From NCBI RefSeq assembly GCF_000017565.1, contig NC_009719.1, forward strand, positions 3,083,001 to 3,147,000: a stretch of DNA of 64,000 nt. Reading direction: 5' to 3'. The translations under genes were made by a program, and so were the position numbers. Of this stretch, positions 56,547 through 64,000 are shown piece by piece. Source of the DNA: Parvibaculum lavamentivorans DS-1. GTDB taxonomy: Bacteria > Pseudomonadota > Alphaproteobacteria > Parvibaculales > Parvibaculaceae. Within the stretch, counting starts at the first letter, position 1. Every line of letters starts with the position of its first letter. A model generated the notes under the pieces. The model searched no databases. It was not told the DNA's origin and worked only from the letters and a program-made list of their open reading frames with translations.

Positions 56547-58541
56547 TCAGTCTTCCGACTTCACCAGCACATATGACCCCGGCGCGTCCTCCAGCACCTT
56601 GAGTTTGCCGCTGCCGGGTTTGCGCGCGGCGACCATGGGGCCTGACTTTTCGGCGAGCCAGGTTTCCCAGTCGGGCCACCAGGAGCCCTTGTGGTCGGTG
56701 GCGCCGGCGAACCATTCGTCGGGGGTGGGGGGGAGGTCGTCATTCAGCCAGTGGTTGTATTTGCCGGCGGCGGGCGGGTTTATGACGCCGGCGATGTGGC
56801 CGGAGCCGGCGCAGATGAAGCGCACCGGGCCGCCGAAGAGTTTCGTTGCTTTGTATACGGAGTTATAGGGCGAGATGTGATCCTCGCGGCTCGACTGCAG
56901 GTAGACGGGGACTTTCACCTTGTCGAGATGCAGTTCCTCGCCGCCGAGGATCATGCGGCCTTCGGCGAGTTTGTTTTCGAGGTAGCATTCGCGCAGATAG
57001 CCGACATGCATGGCGGAGGGCAGGCGCGTTGCGTCCGCGTTCCAGTAGAGGATGTCGAAGGGCATGGGCTCGCGGCCGAGCAGGTAGTTGTTGACGACGT
57101 AGTTCCAGATGAGGTCGTTGGAGCGGAGCATGTTGAAGGTGGAGGCCATGGTGGACCCCTTCAGGTAGCCGCCCTTCTGGTGCATCTGCTTTTCGATGTC
57201 GGAAATCTGTTCCTCGTCGATGAAGACTTTCAGCTCGCCGGCTTCCGTGAAATCCACTTGCGTGACGAGGAAGGTCGCCGATTTGATGCGGGTGTCCTTG
57301 CGCGCCGCCATATGGGCGAGGGAGCAGGCGAGCAGCGTGCCGCCGATGCAGTAGCCGACCGCGTTTACCTCGGTTTCGCCGGTTGCCTGCTCGACGGCAT
57401 TGAGCGCGGCGTAGACGCCTTCGATCATGTAATCCTCGAAGGTTTTCAGCGCGAGGCGCGCATCCGGGTTCACCCAGCTTGCGACGAAGACGGTGTAGCC
57501 CTTGTCGAGACACCATTTGATGAGCGACTTCTCGGGCGTGAGATCGAGGATGTAATATTTGTTGATCCAGGGCGGGAAGATGACGAGCGGGCGCTTGTGG
57601 ACCTTCTCCGTCGTCGGCTCGTACTGGATCAATTGCATCAGGCCGTTCTGGTAGATGACCTTGCCCGGCGTGGTCGCGATATTCTCGCCGAGGCGGAAGG
57701 CGGACATATCGGTCTGCTGGATCTGGATGTGGCCGTGGCCGCGCTCGATATCCTCCAGCAGATGCTCCATGCCGGCGACGAGGTTCTCGCCGTTGGAGGC
57801 GAGCGTCGCGCGGAGGATTTCCGGGTTGGTGAAGAGGAAGTTCGAGGGCGACATGGCGTTCGTCATCTGGCGGACATAGAAGTCGGCCTTTTCGCGCGTA
57901 TGCGGATCGACGCCCTCGGCCTGCTTCACGCGGTCGGTGAGCCATTTGCTGGTGAGCAGGTAGGACTGCTTCATCAGGTCGAAGACGATGTTTTCCTGCC
58001 AGTCGGGATCGCGGAAACGCTTGTCGCTGCGGCCCGGCTGCGCGACGGGGGGCACTTCCTCGCCCAGCAGGAAGCGGCGCGTCATGGAGCCGGCAAGGCT
58101 CATATAGCCTTCCCAGAGGGCGGCCTGCGCCTCGAAAATCCGGGCGGGATTGCGGATATAGCTGCCGGCGACTTCCATGAGGGCGCGGCCGACGCGCTCC
58201 AGATCGTGGAGGGTGTGGCTGGCATCCGACGAATCGTCGCTCTGCATCAACTGGCGGGCGGCCTTCTGGCCCATGCCGGCGGCCTTGAGAAGATTGACCG
58301 CGAGGGCGCCGAGGTCCGGCATTACATAATCCCGGGCGGCGGCGGCTTTCGGGTCCGGCGCGAATTTGGCGGAGATGCCTTCCGTGGGGGCGGGCGCCTC
58401 GGCCTCCGGCCCGGGCAGGGCTTCGGAGAGGGGGGCGGCTTTCCGGCGCGGCGCACGGGGCTTTTTCGGGGGGCGGGGCTTGGTGGAGGCGCCTTTTCGA
58501 GCGGCGGCGGGCGCTGCGGGGGACGTATCTTTCAGGCTCAT
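56547..58541 (-). CDS. phaC: Class I polyhydroxyalkanoate synthase
   Basis: Polymerises 3-hydroxyacyl-CoA into PHA storage granules; 664 residues from the ATG at 58541, while a longer frame upstream shows no similarity. The first 65 residues are a basic Lys/Pro/Ala-rich extension. The N-terminal domain follows, then the alpha/beta-hydrolase catalytic domain with the lipase-like box GYCIGG (Cys398), and later the DHISPY Asp-His region and SGHIAGVINPP. Class I synthases are around 590 residues, so the extension is extra. The 175 bases upstream hold its promoter. Confidence 0.93.
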   Translation of the reverse strand: MSLKDTSPAAPAAARKGASTKPRPPKKPRAPRRKAAPLSEALPGPEAEAPAPTEGISAKFAPDPKAAAARDYVMPDLGALAVNLLKAAGMGQKAARQLMQSDDSSDASHTLHDLERVGRALMEVAGSYIRNPARIFEAQAALWEGYMSLAGSMTRRFLLGEEVPPVAQPGRSDKRFRDPDWQENIVFDLMKQSYLLTSKWLTDRVKQAEGVDPHTREKADFYVRQMTNAMSPSNFLFTNPEILRATLASNGENLVAGMEHLLEDIERGHGHIQIQQTDMSAFRLGENIATTPGKVIYQNGLMQLIQYEPTTEKVHKRPLVIFPPWINKYYILDLTPEKSLIKWCLDKGYTVFVASWVNPDARLALKTFEDYMIEGVYAALNAVEQATGETEVNAVGYCIGGTLLACSLAHMAARKDTRIKSATFLVTQVDFTEAGELKVFIDEEQISDIEKQMHQKGGYLKGSTMASTFNMLRSNDLIWNYVVNNYLLGREPMPFDILYWNADATRLPSAMHVGYLRECYLENKLAEGRMILGGEELHLDKVKVPVYLQSSREDHISPYNSVYKATKLFGGPVRFICAGSGHIAGVINPPAAGKYNHWLNDDLPPTPDEWFAGATDHKGSWWPDWETWLAEKSGPMVAARKPGSGKLKVLEDAPGSYVLVKSED

Positions 58542-58716
58542 CGAACGGCTTCCATCAAACGGCTTCCTGGCGCGGGCAGGCTCTTCGCGGTGCTTCCCGG
58601 CGACAAACGGTTTCGCCTTGAAACCGTATACTATACGCTGCCGCATGTCCGCCCGATGACGGACATATGGGGCGGGAAAGCGGCGCTCAAGGCGCAAAAA
58701 ATTCAGGAGTGATGGA

Positions 58717-59328
58717 ATGTCGGATGTGGCGTCGGGCCTCAGGGTGAAGACGATGTTGAAAGCTTGCGGCGCGGCGCTGATGGTGGCGACGCTGGCGAGC
58801 GGCTGCTCGGCGATTTCCGACGATGCGAAACCCGAAGCGGTCTATGGCGGCACACCGGCGCCGGCACCCGAAGGGGCGGCCTTTCCCGATCTGCGCGATG
58901 TGCCGACGGAGCGGCCGGCGGCACTGCCGCTCGAGGAGCGCAAGGGGCTTGCCGAAGGGCTTGTCGCCGACCGCGAACGGGCGCAGCACAGCGACCAGGT
59001 GCTGCGCGGCGGCACCGAGGCGCCGGCGCCCGCGCCGGTGGTGAACCGGCCGACGCCCGTGCCCGCGCTGGACGATGTGCCGGCGGGGACGCAAGACAAG
59101 CAATCGCTCTACCGCGATGCGCCCGTGCTGCCGCTGCCGGAGCGCGGCGGCCACCGCGATTACTCCGCGGTGCTGAAGACGCAGACGGCGGCCATGGAGA
59201 CGGCCGAGGCGGAAGTGATGACCGAGGATGGCGCGGCCGCAGCCGAACCGGCGGTCGACACCGGCCCCGAGGTGACGCCGGCGCCGACCAAGCGCGTCGA
59301 CGTGAAGCCCTCCGCCGGACAGCCCTGA
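58717..59328 (+). CDS. Pro/Ala-rich lipoprotein of unknown function
   Basis: A 203-residue predicted lipoprotein. The signal is clearest if the start is the internal Met13 (MLKACGAALMVATLASGC), with lipobox LASGC; translation from 58717 adds 12 residues. The mature part is low-complexity, rich in Ala, Pro, Glu and Asp. A short conserved-looking helix reads GLAEGLVADRERAQHSDQVLRGG. There is no enzyme motif. It lies between phaC (divergent) and an aminotransferase. Function unknown. Confidence 0.7.
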   Translation: MSDVASGLRVKTMLKACGAALMVATLASGCSAISDDAKPEAVYGGTPAPAPEGAAFPDLRDVPTERPAALPLEERKGLAEGLVADRERAQHSDQVLRGGTEAPAPAPVVNRPTPVPALDDVPAGTQDKQSLYRDAPVLPLPERGGHRDYSAVLKTQTAAMETAEAEVMTEDGAAAAEPAVDTGPEVTPAPTKRVDVKPSAGQP

Positions 59329-59464
59329 GAGGGCTTTCCCGCCCCAAATCCGCCGTGGCGGGAGAGGCCATAATGGGTTTATAAGACGCCCTGAGCCCGT
59401 CCCCGCTCGCGCGCTTTTCCAGTATTTCCGGGGACCCACGATCCCGCGTCTTCAGGAAACGTCC

Positions 59465-60742
59465 ATGAGCGAAGAGTTTCACCGCATAAAGCGTCTGCCC
59501 CCTTATGTCTTCGAGAGCGTCAACAAGCTGAAGGCGAAGGCGCGAGCGCAAGGCCGCGACATCATCGATTTCGGCATGGGCAATCCCGACATGCCGACGC
59601 CGCCGCATATCGTCGAGAAGATGATCGAGGCGGTGCGCGACCCGAAGACGCATCGCTATTCCGCCTCGCGCGGCATTCCCGGGCTCCGGCGCGCGCAGGC
59701 GGCCTATTACGAGCGGCGCTTCGGCGTGAAGCTCAACCCGGAAACGGAAGTGATCGCGACGCTCGGCTCCAAGGAGGGGCTGGCGAACCTTGCGCAGGCG
59801 ATCACGGCGCCGGGCGACGTCATCCTCTGTCCGAACCCGAGCTATCCGATCCATGCGTTCGGCTTCATCATTTCCGGCGCGGTGATCCGCTCGGTGCCGT
59901 TCGAGAGCGAGAGCGGATTTTTCGAGATGCTGGAGCGGGGCGTGCGCCACAGCGTGCCGAAGCCGGTGGCGCTTGTCGTCTCCTATCCGTCGAATCCGAC
60001 GGCGCAGGTGGCCGATCTCGACTTCTACCGCGAGGTGATCGCGTTTGCGGCGAAGCACGACATTTACGTGATTTCGGACCTCGCCTATTCGGAAATCTAT
60101 TTCGACGGCAATCCGCCGCCGTCCATCCTGCAGGTGCCGGGAGCGCGGGAGCGGACCGTCGAGTTCACCTCGCTCTCCAAGACCTATGCGATGCCGGGAT
60201 GGCGGATGGGCTTTGCGGTGGGCAATGAGCGGCTCATCAATGCGCTTGGCCGGGTGAAATCCTATCTCGATTATGGCGCGTTCACGCCGATCCAGGTGGC
60301 GGCGACGGCGGCGCTTAACGGGCCGCAGGATTGCGTGGCGGAAATCCGCGCGACCTACAAGCATCGCCGCGATGTGCTGGTGGACAGCATGAGCCGGGCG
60401 GGATGGGACATTCCGAGCCCGCCGGCGAGCATGTTCGCGTGGTCGCCGATCCCGGAGAAGTTCCGGCATATCGGATCGCTCGGCTTTGCGACGCTGCTGC
60501 TCGAACAGGCGGATGTGGCGGTCGCGCCGGGCATCGGCTTCGGCGAATATGGCGATGGGCATGTGCGCATCGGGCTGGTGGAGAACGAGCAGCGCATCCG
60601 CCAGGCGGCGCGCAATGTGAAGCGCATGATGCAACATGCCGACCAGATCCTCGCGGAATATGAAGAGCGCGTGGGCATCAAGTCGAGCGTCGTGCCGCAC
60701 CCCAATGCCCAGAAGCAGACAAGCGGGGCGGGGCGGACGTGA
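59465..60742 (+). CDS. Class I/II PLP aminotransferase (AlaC/LL-DAP-aminotransferase-like)
   Basis: A 425-residue fold-type I aminotransferase. Motifs: IIDFGMGNPDMPTPPHIVEKM (about 37), VSYPSNPTAQVADLDFYREVI (about 177), DLAYSEIYFDG, and the PLP lysine in FTSLSKTYAMPGWRMGFAVG. The sequence resembles AlaC-type glutamate-pyruvate transaminases often fused in operon with hom. It may transaminate pyruvate or an aspartate-family keto acid. It overlaps hom by four bases (GTGA). Confidence 0.87.
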   Translation: MSEEFHRIKRLPPYVFESVNKLKAKARAQGRDIIDFGMGNPDMPTPPHIVEKMIEAVRDPKTHRYSASRGIPGLRRAQAAYYERRFGVKLNPETEVIATLGSKEGLANLAQAITAPGDVILCPNPSYPIHAFGFIISGAVIRSVPFESESGFFEMLERGVRHSVPKPVALVVSYPSNPTAQVADLDFYREVIAFAAKHDIYVISDLAYSEIYFDGNPPPSILQVPGARERTVEFTSLSKTYAMPGWRMGFAVGNERLINALGRVKSYLDYGAFTPIQVAATAALNGPQDCVAEIRATYKHRRDVLVDSMSRAGWDIPSPPASMFAWSPIPEKFRHIGSLGFATLLLEQADVAVAPGIGFGEYGDGHVRIGLVENEQRIRQAARNVKRMMQHADQILAEYEERVGIKSSVVPHPNAQKQTSGAGRT

Positions 60743-62055
60743 CCAAGGCTCTCAGGATAGGCATTGCCGGCCTCGGCACTGTCGGGGCGGGCGTCGTCAA
60801 GATATTGGCCGCGCGCGGCGACTATCTCGCGGCGGCGTGCGGGCGGCCGATCGAGCTTGTCGCGGTGTCGGCGCGCAACTCCAACAAGGATCGCGGCATC
60901 GACCTTTCCGGCGTGCGCTGGGAGAGCGATCCGATGGCGCTCGCGCGGGCGGACGATATCGACCTCGTGGCGGAACTGATCGGCGGCTCGGAAGGCGTTG
61001 CGCGCGAACTCGTGGAAGCGGCGCTCAAGGCTGGCAAGCATGTCGTCACCGCGAACAAGGCGCTGATCGCGCATCACGGCACGGCGCTGGCGCGGCTCGC
61101 GGAAGAGAAGGGCGTTGCGCTCAATTATGAAGCGGCGGTGGCCGGCGGCATACCGATCGTCAAGACGATGCGCGAGAGCCTGGCGGGCAACGAGATCCGC
61201 AGCATTCACGGCATTCTGAACGGCACCTGCAACTACATCCTGACCGAGATGGAGACGACGGGGCGCGACTTCGCGGATGTGCTGAAGGATGCGCAGGATC
61301 TCGGCTATGCGGAGGCCGACCCGACATTCGACGTGGGCGGGATCGACGCGGCGCACAAGCTGGCGATCCTGGCGAGCCTTGCCTTCGGCACGGAAGTCGA
61401 CTTCGCCAATGTGCATATCGAGGGCATCGAGAAGATCAGCGCGACCGACATCGCCTTTGCGCGCGAGTTCGGCTTCAAGGTGAAGCTGCTGGCGATTGCC
61501 GAGAAGGTGGATGGCGGCGTCGTGCAGCGCGTGCATCCGGCGCTGGTGCCCGAGGGAACGCCGCTGGCGGCGGTGTCCGGCGTTTACAACGCGGTAGCGG
61601 TCGATGGCGACAGGGTGGGGCATCTCGTGCTTGAAGGGCGCGGCGCCGGCGAGGGGCCGACGGCTTCGGCCGTGCTGTCCGATCTCGCGGATATTGCGCG
61701 CGGGCTCATCCTGCCGCCGTTCATTCTGCCGGCAAAGAAGCTGAAGGCGCCGGCGAAGCCCGCGATGGATACGCATAAAAGTTCGTTCTATCTGCGGTTT
61801 CTTGCCGTGGACCGCGCGGGCAGCATGGCCGCGATCACGCAGGCGCTGGCGCAGGCCTCCGTCTCGATCGAGCGGATCGTGCAGCGCGGCGAGGCGGGGA
61901 AGAAGGCAAGCGGCGACGGCAGGCTGCCGGTGGTTTTCATCACGCATGAGACGGATGAAGGCACGATGGCCCGCGTGCGGGCATTACTAGCGGAACATGA
62001 AGACGTGGCGGGCACGCCGCAGGTCGTGAGGATCGAGGACGGCGAGCTTCGCTGA
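60739..62055 (+). CDS. hom: Homoserine dehydrogenase
   Basis: Reduces aspartate semialdehyde to homoserine for threonine and methionine; 438 residues. The NAD(P) motif is IGIAGLGTVGAGVVKIL (about 7). The catalytic domain has YEAAVAGGIPIVKTMRESLAGN and GILNGTCNYILTEM, and DPTFDVGGIDAAHKLAILASLAF. An ACT domain (about 349-437) starts FYLRFLAVDRAGSMAAITQALA, so feedback inhibition by threonine is likely. The GTG start overlaps the aminotransferase stop. Confidence 0.94.
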   Translation: MTKALRIGIAGLGTVGAGVVKILAARGDYLAAACGRPIELVAVSARNSNKDRGIDLSGVRWESDPMALARADDIDLVAELIGGSEGVARELVEAALKAGKHVVTANKALIAHHGTALARLAEEKGVALNYEAAVAGGIPIVKTMRESLAGNEIRSIHGILNGTCNYILTEMETTGRDFADVLKDAQDLGYAEADPTFDVGGIDAAHKLAILASLAFGTEVDFANVHIEGIEKISATDIAFAREFGFKVKLLAIAEKVDGGVVQRVHPALVPEGTPLAAVSGVYNAVAVDGDRVGHLVLEGRGAGEGPTASAVLSDLADIARGLILPPFILPAKKLKAPAKPAMDTHKSSFYLRFLAVDRAGSMAAITQALAQASVSIERIVQRGEAGKKASGDGRLPVVFITHETDEGTMARVRALLAEHEDVAGTPQVVRIEDGELR

Positions 62056-62081
62056 GACGGGCGGAGGCGAGGGGGAAACCG

Positions 62082-63056
62082 ATGGCGCCGAAGACTGCAG
62101 GCCTCAACCGGATGCTGGCGCTCGAAATGGGGCGGGTGACCGAACGGGCGGCGGTCTGTTCGTCCCACTGGATCGGGCGTGGCGACGAGATGTCTGCCGA
62201 CCAGGCGGCCGTGGACGCCATGCGCCGGGAACTCAATGTGCTCGATATCGACGGCACGGTGGTGATCGGCGAGGGCGAGCGCGACCAGGCGCCGATGCTG
62301 TTCATCGGCGAGAGTGTGGGCACCGGCAAGGGGCCGAAAGTCGACATTGCCCTCGACCCGCTTGAAGGCGCAACGCTGACGGCGAAGGCGATGCCGAACG
62401 CGATGGCGGTTCTTGCGGCGGCGCAGGGCGGCACGCTGCTGAATGCGCCCGACACATACATGAACAAGATCGCCATTGGCGGCGGCCTTCCCGAAGGGCT
62501 GATCGATCTCGATTCGAGCCCGGAGGAAAACCTGAAGGCGCTGGCGAAGGCGAAGAAGGTGGAGATTGCCGAAATCACGGCCTGCATTCTCGACCGGCCG
62601 CGCCATGCCGACCTCATCCGCGCGGTGCGGGAGACGGGTGCATCGGTCACACTCATCTCGGATGGCGACATCGCGGGCGTGATCGCGACGACCGACCCGA
62701 GAACGGGCATCGACATCTATATGGGGATCGGCGGGGCGCCGGAAGGCGTGCTCGCGGCGGCGGCGCTTCGCTGCATCGGCGGGCAGATGCAGGGCCGGCT
62801 GGTGACGAGCGTCGAAGAGCAGAAGGTGCGGGCCGAGAAAATGGGCGTGAAGGACTTCAACAAGAAGTTCGATCATACCGAGATGGCGTCGGGCGATGTT
62901 ATTTTCGCCGCGACGGGCGTAACCGATGGCTGGCTGCTCAACGGGGTTCATCAGGTGCGCGGCGGCGTGACGACGCATACGATCGTGATGCGCTCGGCGA
63001 CGGGCACTGTGCGGCGGGTGGAATCCTTCCACTCGTCCATCGACAAGTTCGAATAG
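62082..63056 (+). CDS. glpX: Class II fructose-1,6-bisphosphatase
   Basis: Gluconeogenic phosphatase; 324 residues. N-terminal LALEMGRVTERAAVCSSHWIGRGDE (about 9), IDGTVVIGEGERDQAPM with metal-binding Glu/Asp, VDIALDPLEGATLTAKAMPNA and the later ISDGDIAGVIATT define the GlpX family. It follows hom by 27 bases and precedes recJ, an order often seen in alphaproteobacteria. Confidence 0.94.
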   Translation: MAPKTAGLNRMLALEMGRVTERAAVCSSHWIGRGDEMSADQAAVDAMRRELNVLDIDGTVVIGEGERDQAPMLFIGESVGTGKGPKVDIALDPLEGATLTAKAMPNAMAVLAAAQGGTLLNAPDTYMNKIAIGGGLPEGLIDLDSSPEENLKALAKAKKVEIAEITACILDRPRHADLIRAVRETGASVTLISDGDIAGVIATTDPRTGIDIYMGIGGAPEGVLAAAALRCIGGQMQGRLVTSVEEQKVRAEKMGVKDFNKKFDHTEMASGDVIFAATGVTDGWLLNGVHQVRGGVTTHTIVMRSATGTVRRVESFHSSIDKFE

Positions 63057-63083
63057 GCCGCGAGGTCTTTTTCAGGAGGCGAA

Positions 63084-64000
63084 TTGCTGGCGGCACCGAC
63101 AAGAGCATTTCTGGGCGTCGAACGGTCGGCGACGGGGCGCGCATGGCTGAGCCGCCTTGCCGACGACAGGCTGGCGCTGGCCATTGCACAGCGCGAGGGG
63201 CTGCCGGAAATCGTGGCGCGGGTGCTGGCGGGGCGCGGCGTGGCGCCGGAAGACTGCGCCGCCTATCTGGCGCCGTCGCTGAAGACGCTGATGCCGGACC
63301 CGCGCGTCGTCACTGACATGGAAAAGGCGGCGACACGTGTGGCGCAGGCCATCATGGCGGGCGAGAAGATTGCCGTGTTCGGCGATTATGACGTAGACGG
63401 AGCAACATCGAGCGCGCTGCTGCAACGGTTTTTCCGCGCGGCTGGGAGCGAACTCAGGATCTATATTCCGGACCGTATCCGCGAGGGCTATGGCCCGAAT
63501 GCGCCGGCGCTGCTGCGGCTGAAGGATGAGGGCATCGACCTCGTCATCACGGTCGATTGCGGGACGATGGCGCACAAGGCGCTTGGACTTGCCGCGGATG
63601 CGGGGCTTCCCTCCATCGTGGTCGATCACCACCAGGCGGAACCGGCGCTGCCGCCGGCCTATGCGCTGGTGAACCCGAACCGGCTGGACGACGAGAGCGG
63701 GCTTGGCCAGCTTGCCGCAGTGGGCGTTGCGTTCCTGTTCGTCGTCGCCACCAACCGGGCGTTGCGCGAGGCGGGCTGGTATGCGACGCGGCCGGAGCCC
63801 GACCTGATGCAATGGCTCGACCTTGTTGCGCTTGGCACGATATGCGACGTGGTGCCGCTTCTCGGGCTCAACCGCGCTTTCGTGGCGCAAGGGCTGCGCG
63901 TGATGGCGCGGCGGCAGAATATCGGCCTTGCGGCGCTTGGCGATGTGGCGCGGCTGAACGGTGCGCCGGTGCCCTATCATTGCGGCTTTCTGCTGGGGCC
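63084..64000 (+). CDS. recJ: Single-stranded-DNA exonuclease RecJ, partial
   Basis: The 5' portion of recJ (about 305 codons), which continues past the right edge. It starts at a TTG behind a strong AGGAGG site (63074-63079); no ATG fits as well. The DHH phosphoesterase motifs are visible: VFGDYDVDGATSSALL (about 99), DLVITVDCGTMAHKAL (about 153) and SIVVDHHQAE (about 176). RecJ degrades single-stranded DNA 5' to 3' in recombination and mismatch repair. Confidence 0.93.
   Translation, partial: MLAAPTRAFLGVERSATGRAWLSRLADDRLALAIAQREGLPEIVARVLAGRGVAPEDCAAYLAPSLKTLMPDPRVVTDMEKAATRVAQAIMAGEKIAVFGDYDVDGATSSALLQRFFRAAGSELRIYIPDRIREGYGPNAPALLRLKDEGIDLVITVDCGTMAHKALGLAADAGLPSIVVDHHQAEPALPPAYALVNPNRLDDESGLGQLAAVGVAFLFVVATNRALREAGWYATRPEPDLMQWLDLVALGTICDVVPLLGLNRAFVAQGLRVMARRQNIGLAALGDVARLNGAPVPYHCGFLLG

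Noticed and set aside
56691-58712. Long open frame opposite phaC (673 codons)
   Set aside because: Antisense shadow; the product has no recognisable domain and the opposite strand encodes an intact PHA synthase.
58739-60700. Long minus-strand frame covering the lipoprotein and aminotransferase genes (653 codons)
   Set aside because: Arg/His-rich, low-complexity translation; the plus strand carries signal peptide and PLP motifs.

Overview
The window is high-GC, densely coded bacterial DNA from an alphaproteobacterium. The evidence is gene content and order: the run glyA-nrdR-ribD-ribE-ribBX-ribH-nusB-thiL, the cluster bamE / cytochrome bc1 chaperone / YceD / plsX / fabH / ihfA / MerR / tRNA-Pro, an ALA-synthase type hemA, a MucR regulator, LdtR, DUF2842 and a class I PHA synthase. 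The set looks most like Hyphomicrobiales or Parvibaculum-like bacteria, but the genus is an inference. Most of the window is ordinary chromosome. Two genes run off the ends: a BsuPI-domain protein on the left and recJ on the right.

Layout. 0-9 kb, leftward: a TRAP transporter operon (dctP-dctQ-dctM plus a BsuPI-like membrane protein), bpt, an SLC13-type permease with RCK domains, an RDD protein, and a motA-motB pair with no other flagellar genes. 9-15 kb: a flavin reductase, a MarR regulator, and a tight ExbB-ExbD-ExbD-TonB-like operon ending in a terminator. A beta-hydroxyacid dehydrogenase coupled to a PLP decarboxylase follows. 15-20 kb: a short TetR regulator with a palindromic promoter, hemB, and a three-gene valine-degradation operon. 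20-25 kb: ldtR, a DUF1295 methyltransferase-like protein, an L,D-transpeptidase, a glycerophosphodiesterase, hemA and a small conserved protein. 25-33 kb: a MucR variant lacking zinc ligands, then glyA through thiL (one-carbon, riboflavin, transcription and thiamine genes). 33-38 kb: a proton-pumping pyrophosphatase, a KefB/C-like antiporter and a tandem universal stress protein. 38-45 kb: envelope, respiratory-chaperone and lipid-synthesis genes, ihfA, MerR, tRNA-Pro(GGG), a 27-residue membrane ORF and ctaA.

44.8-56.6 kb is the accessory-looking part. It holds a visibly AT-richer DarT-DarG toxin-antitoxin pair, a HigB-HigA pair with two perfect tandem 17-bp operators, and two families of dispersed palindromic repeats that I did not find elsewhere in the window. 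Housekeeping genes lie among them (metY, rplM-rpsI, argC, GST, ArsR/AHSA1, CoA-binding protein, enoyl-CoA hydratase). 56.5-64 kb: phaC, a lipoprotein, an aminotransferase coupled to hom, glpX and recJ.

The best candidate for an undescribed system is the ExbB-ExbD-ExbD-TonB-like operon at 10.4-12.8 kb. One ExbD keeps the proton-carrying Asp while the other has Asn there. ExbB has Val where many homologues carry Glu. The TonB-like subunit ends in a cysteine-containing domain rather than a recognisable TonB C-terminal domain. These residue differences are read directly from the sequence; their functional meaning is inference.
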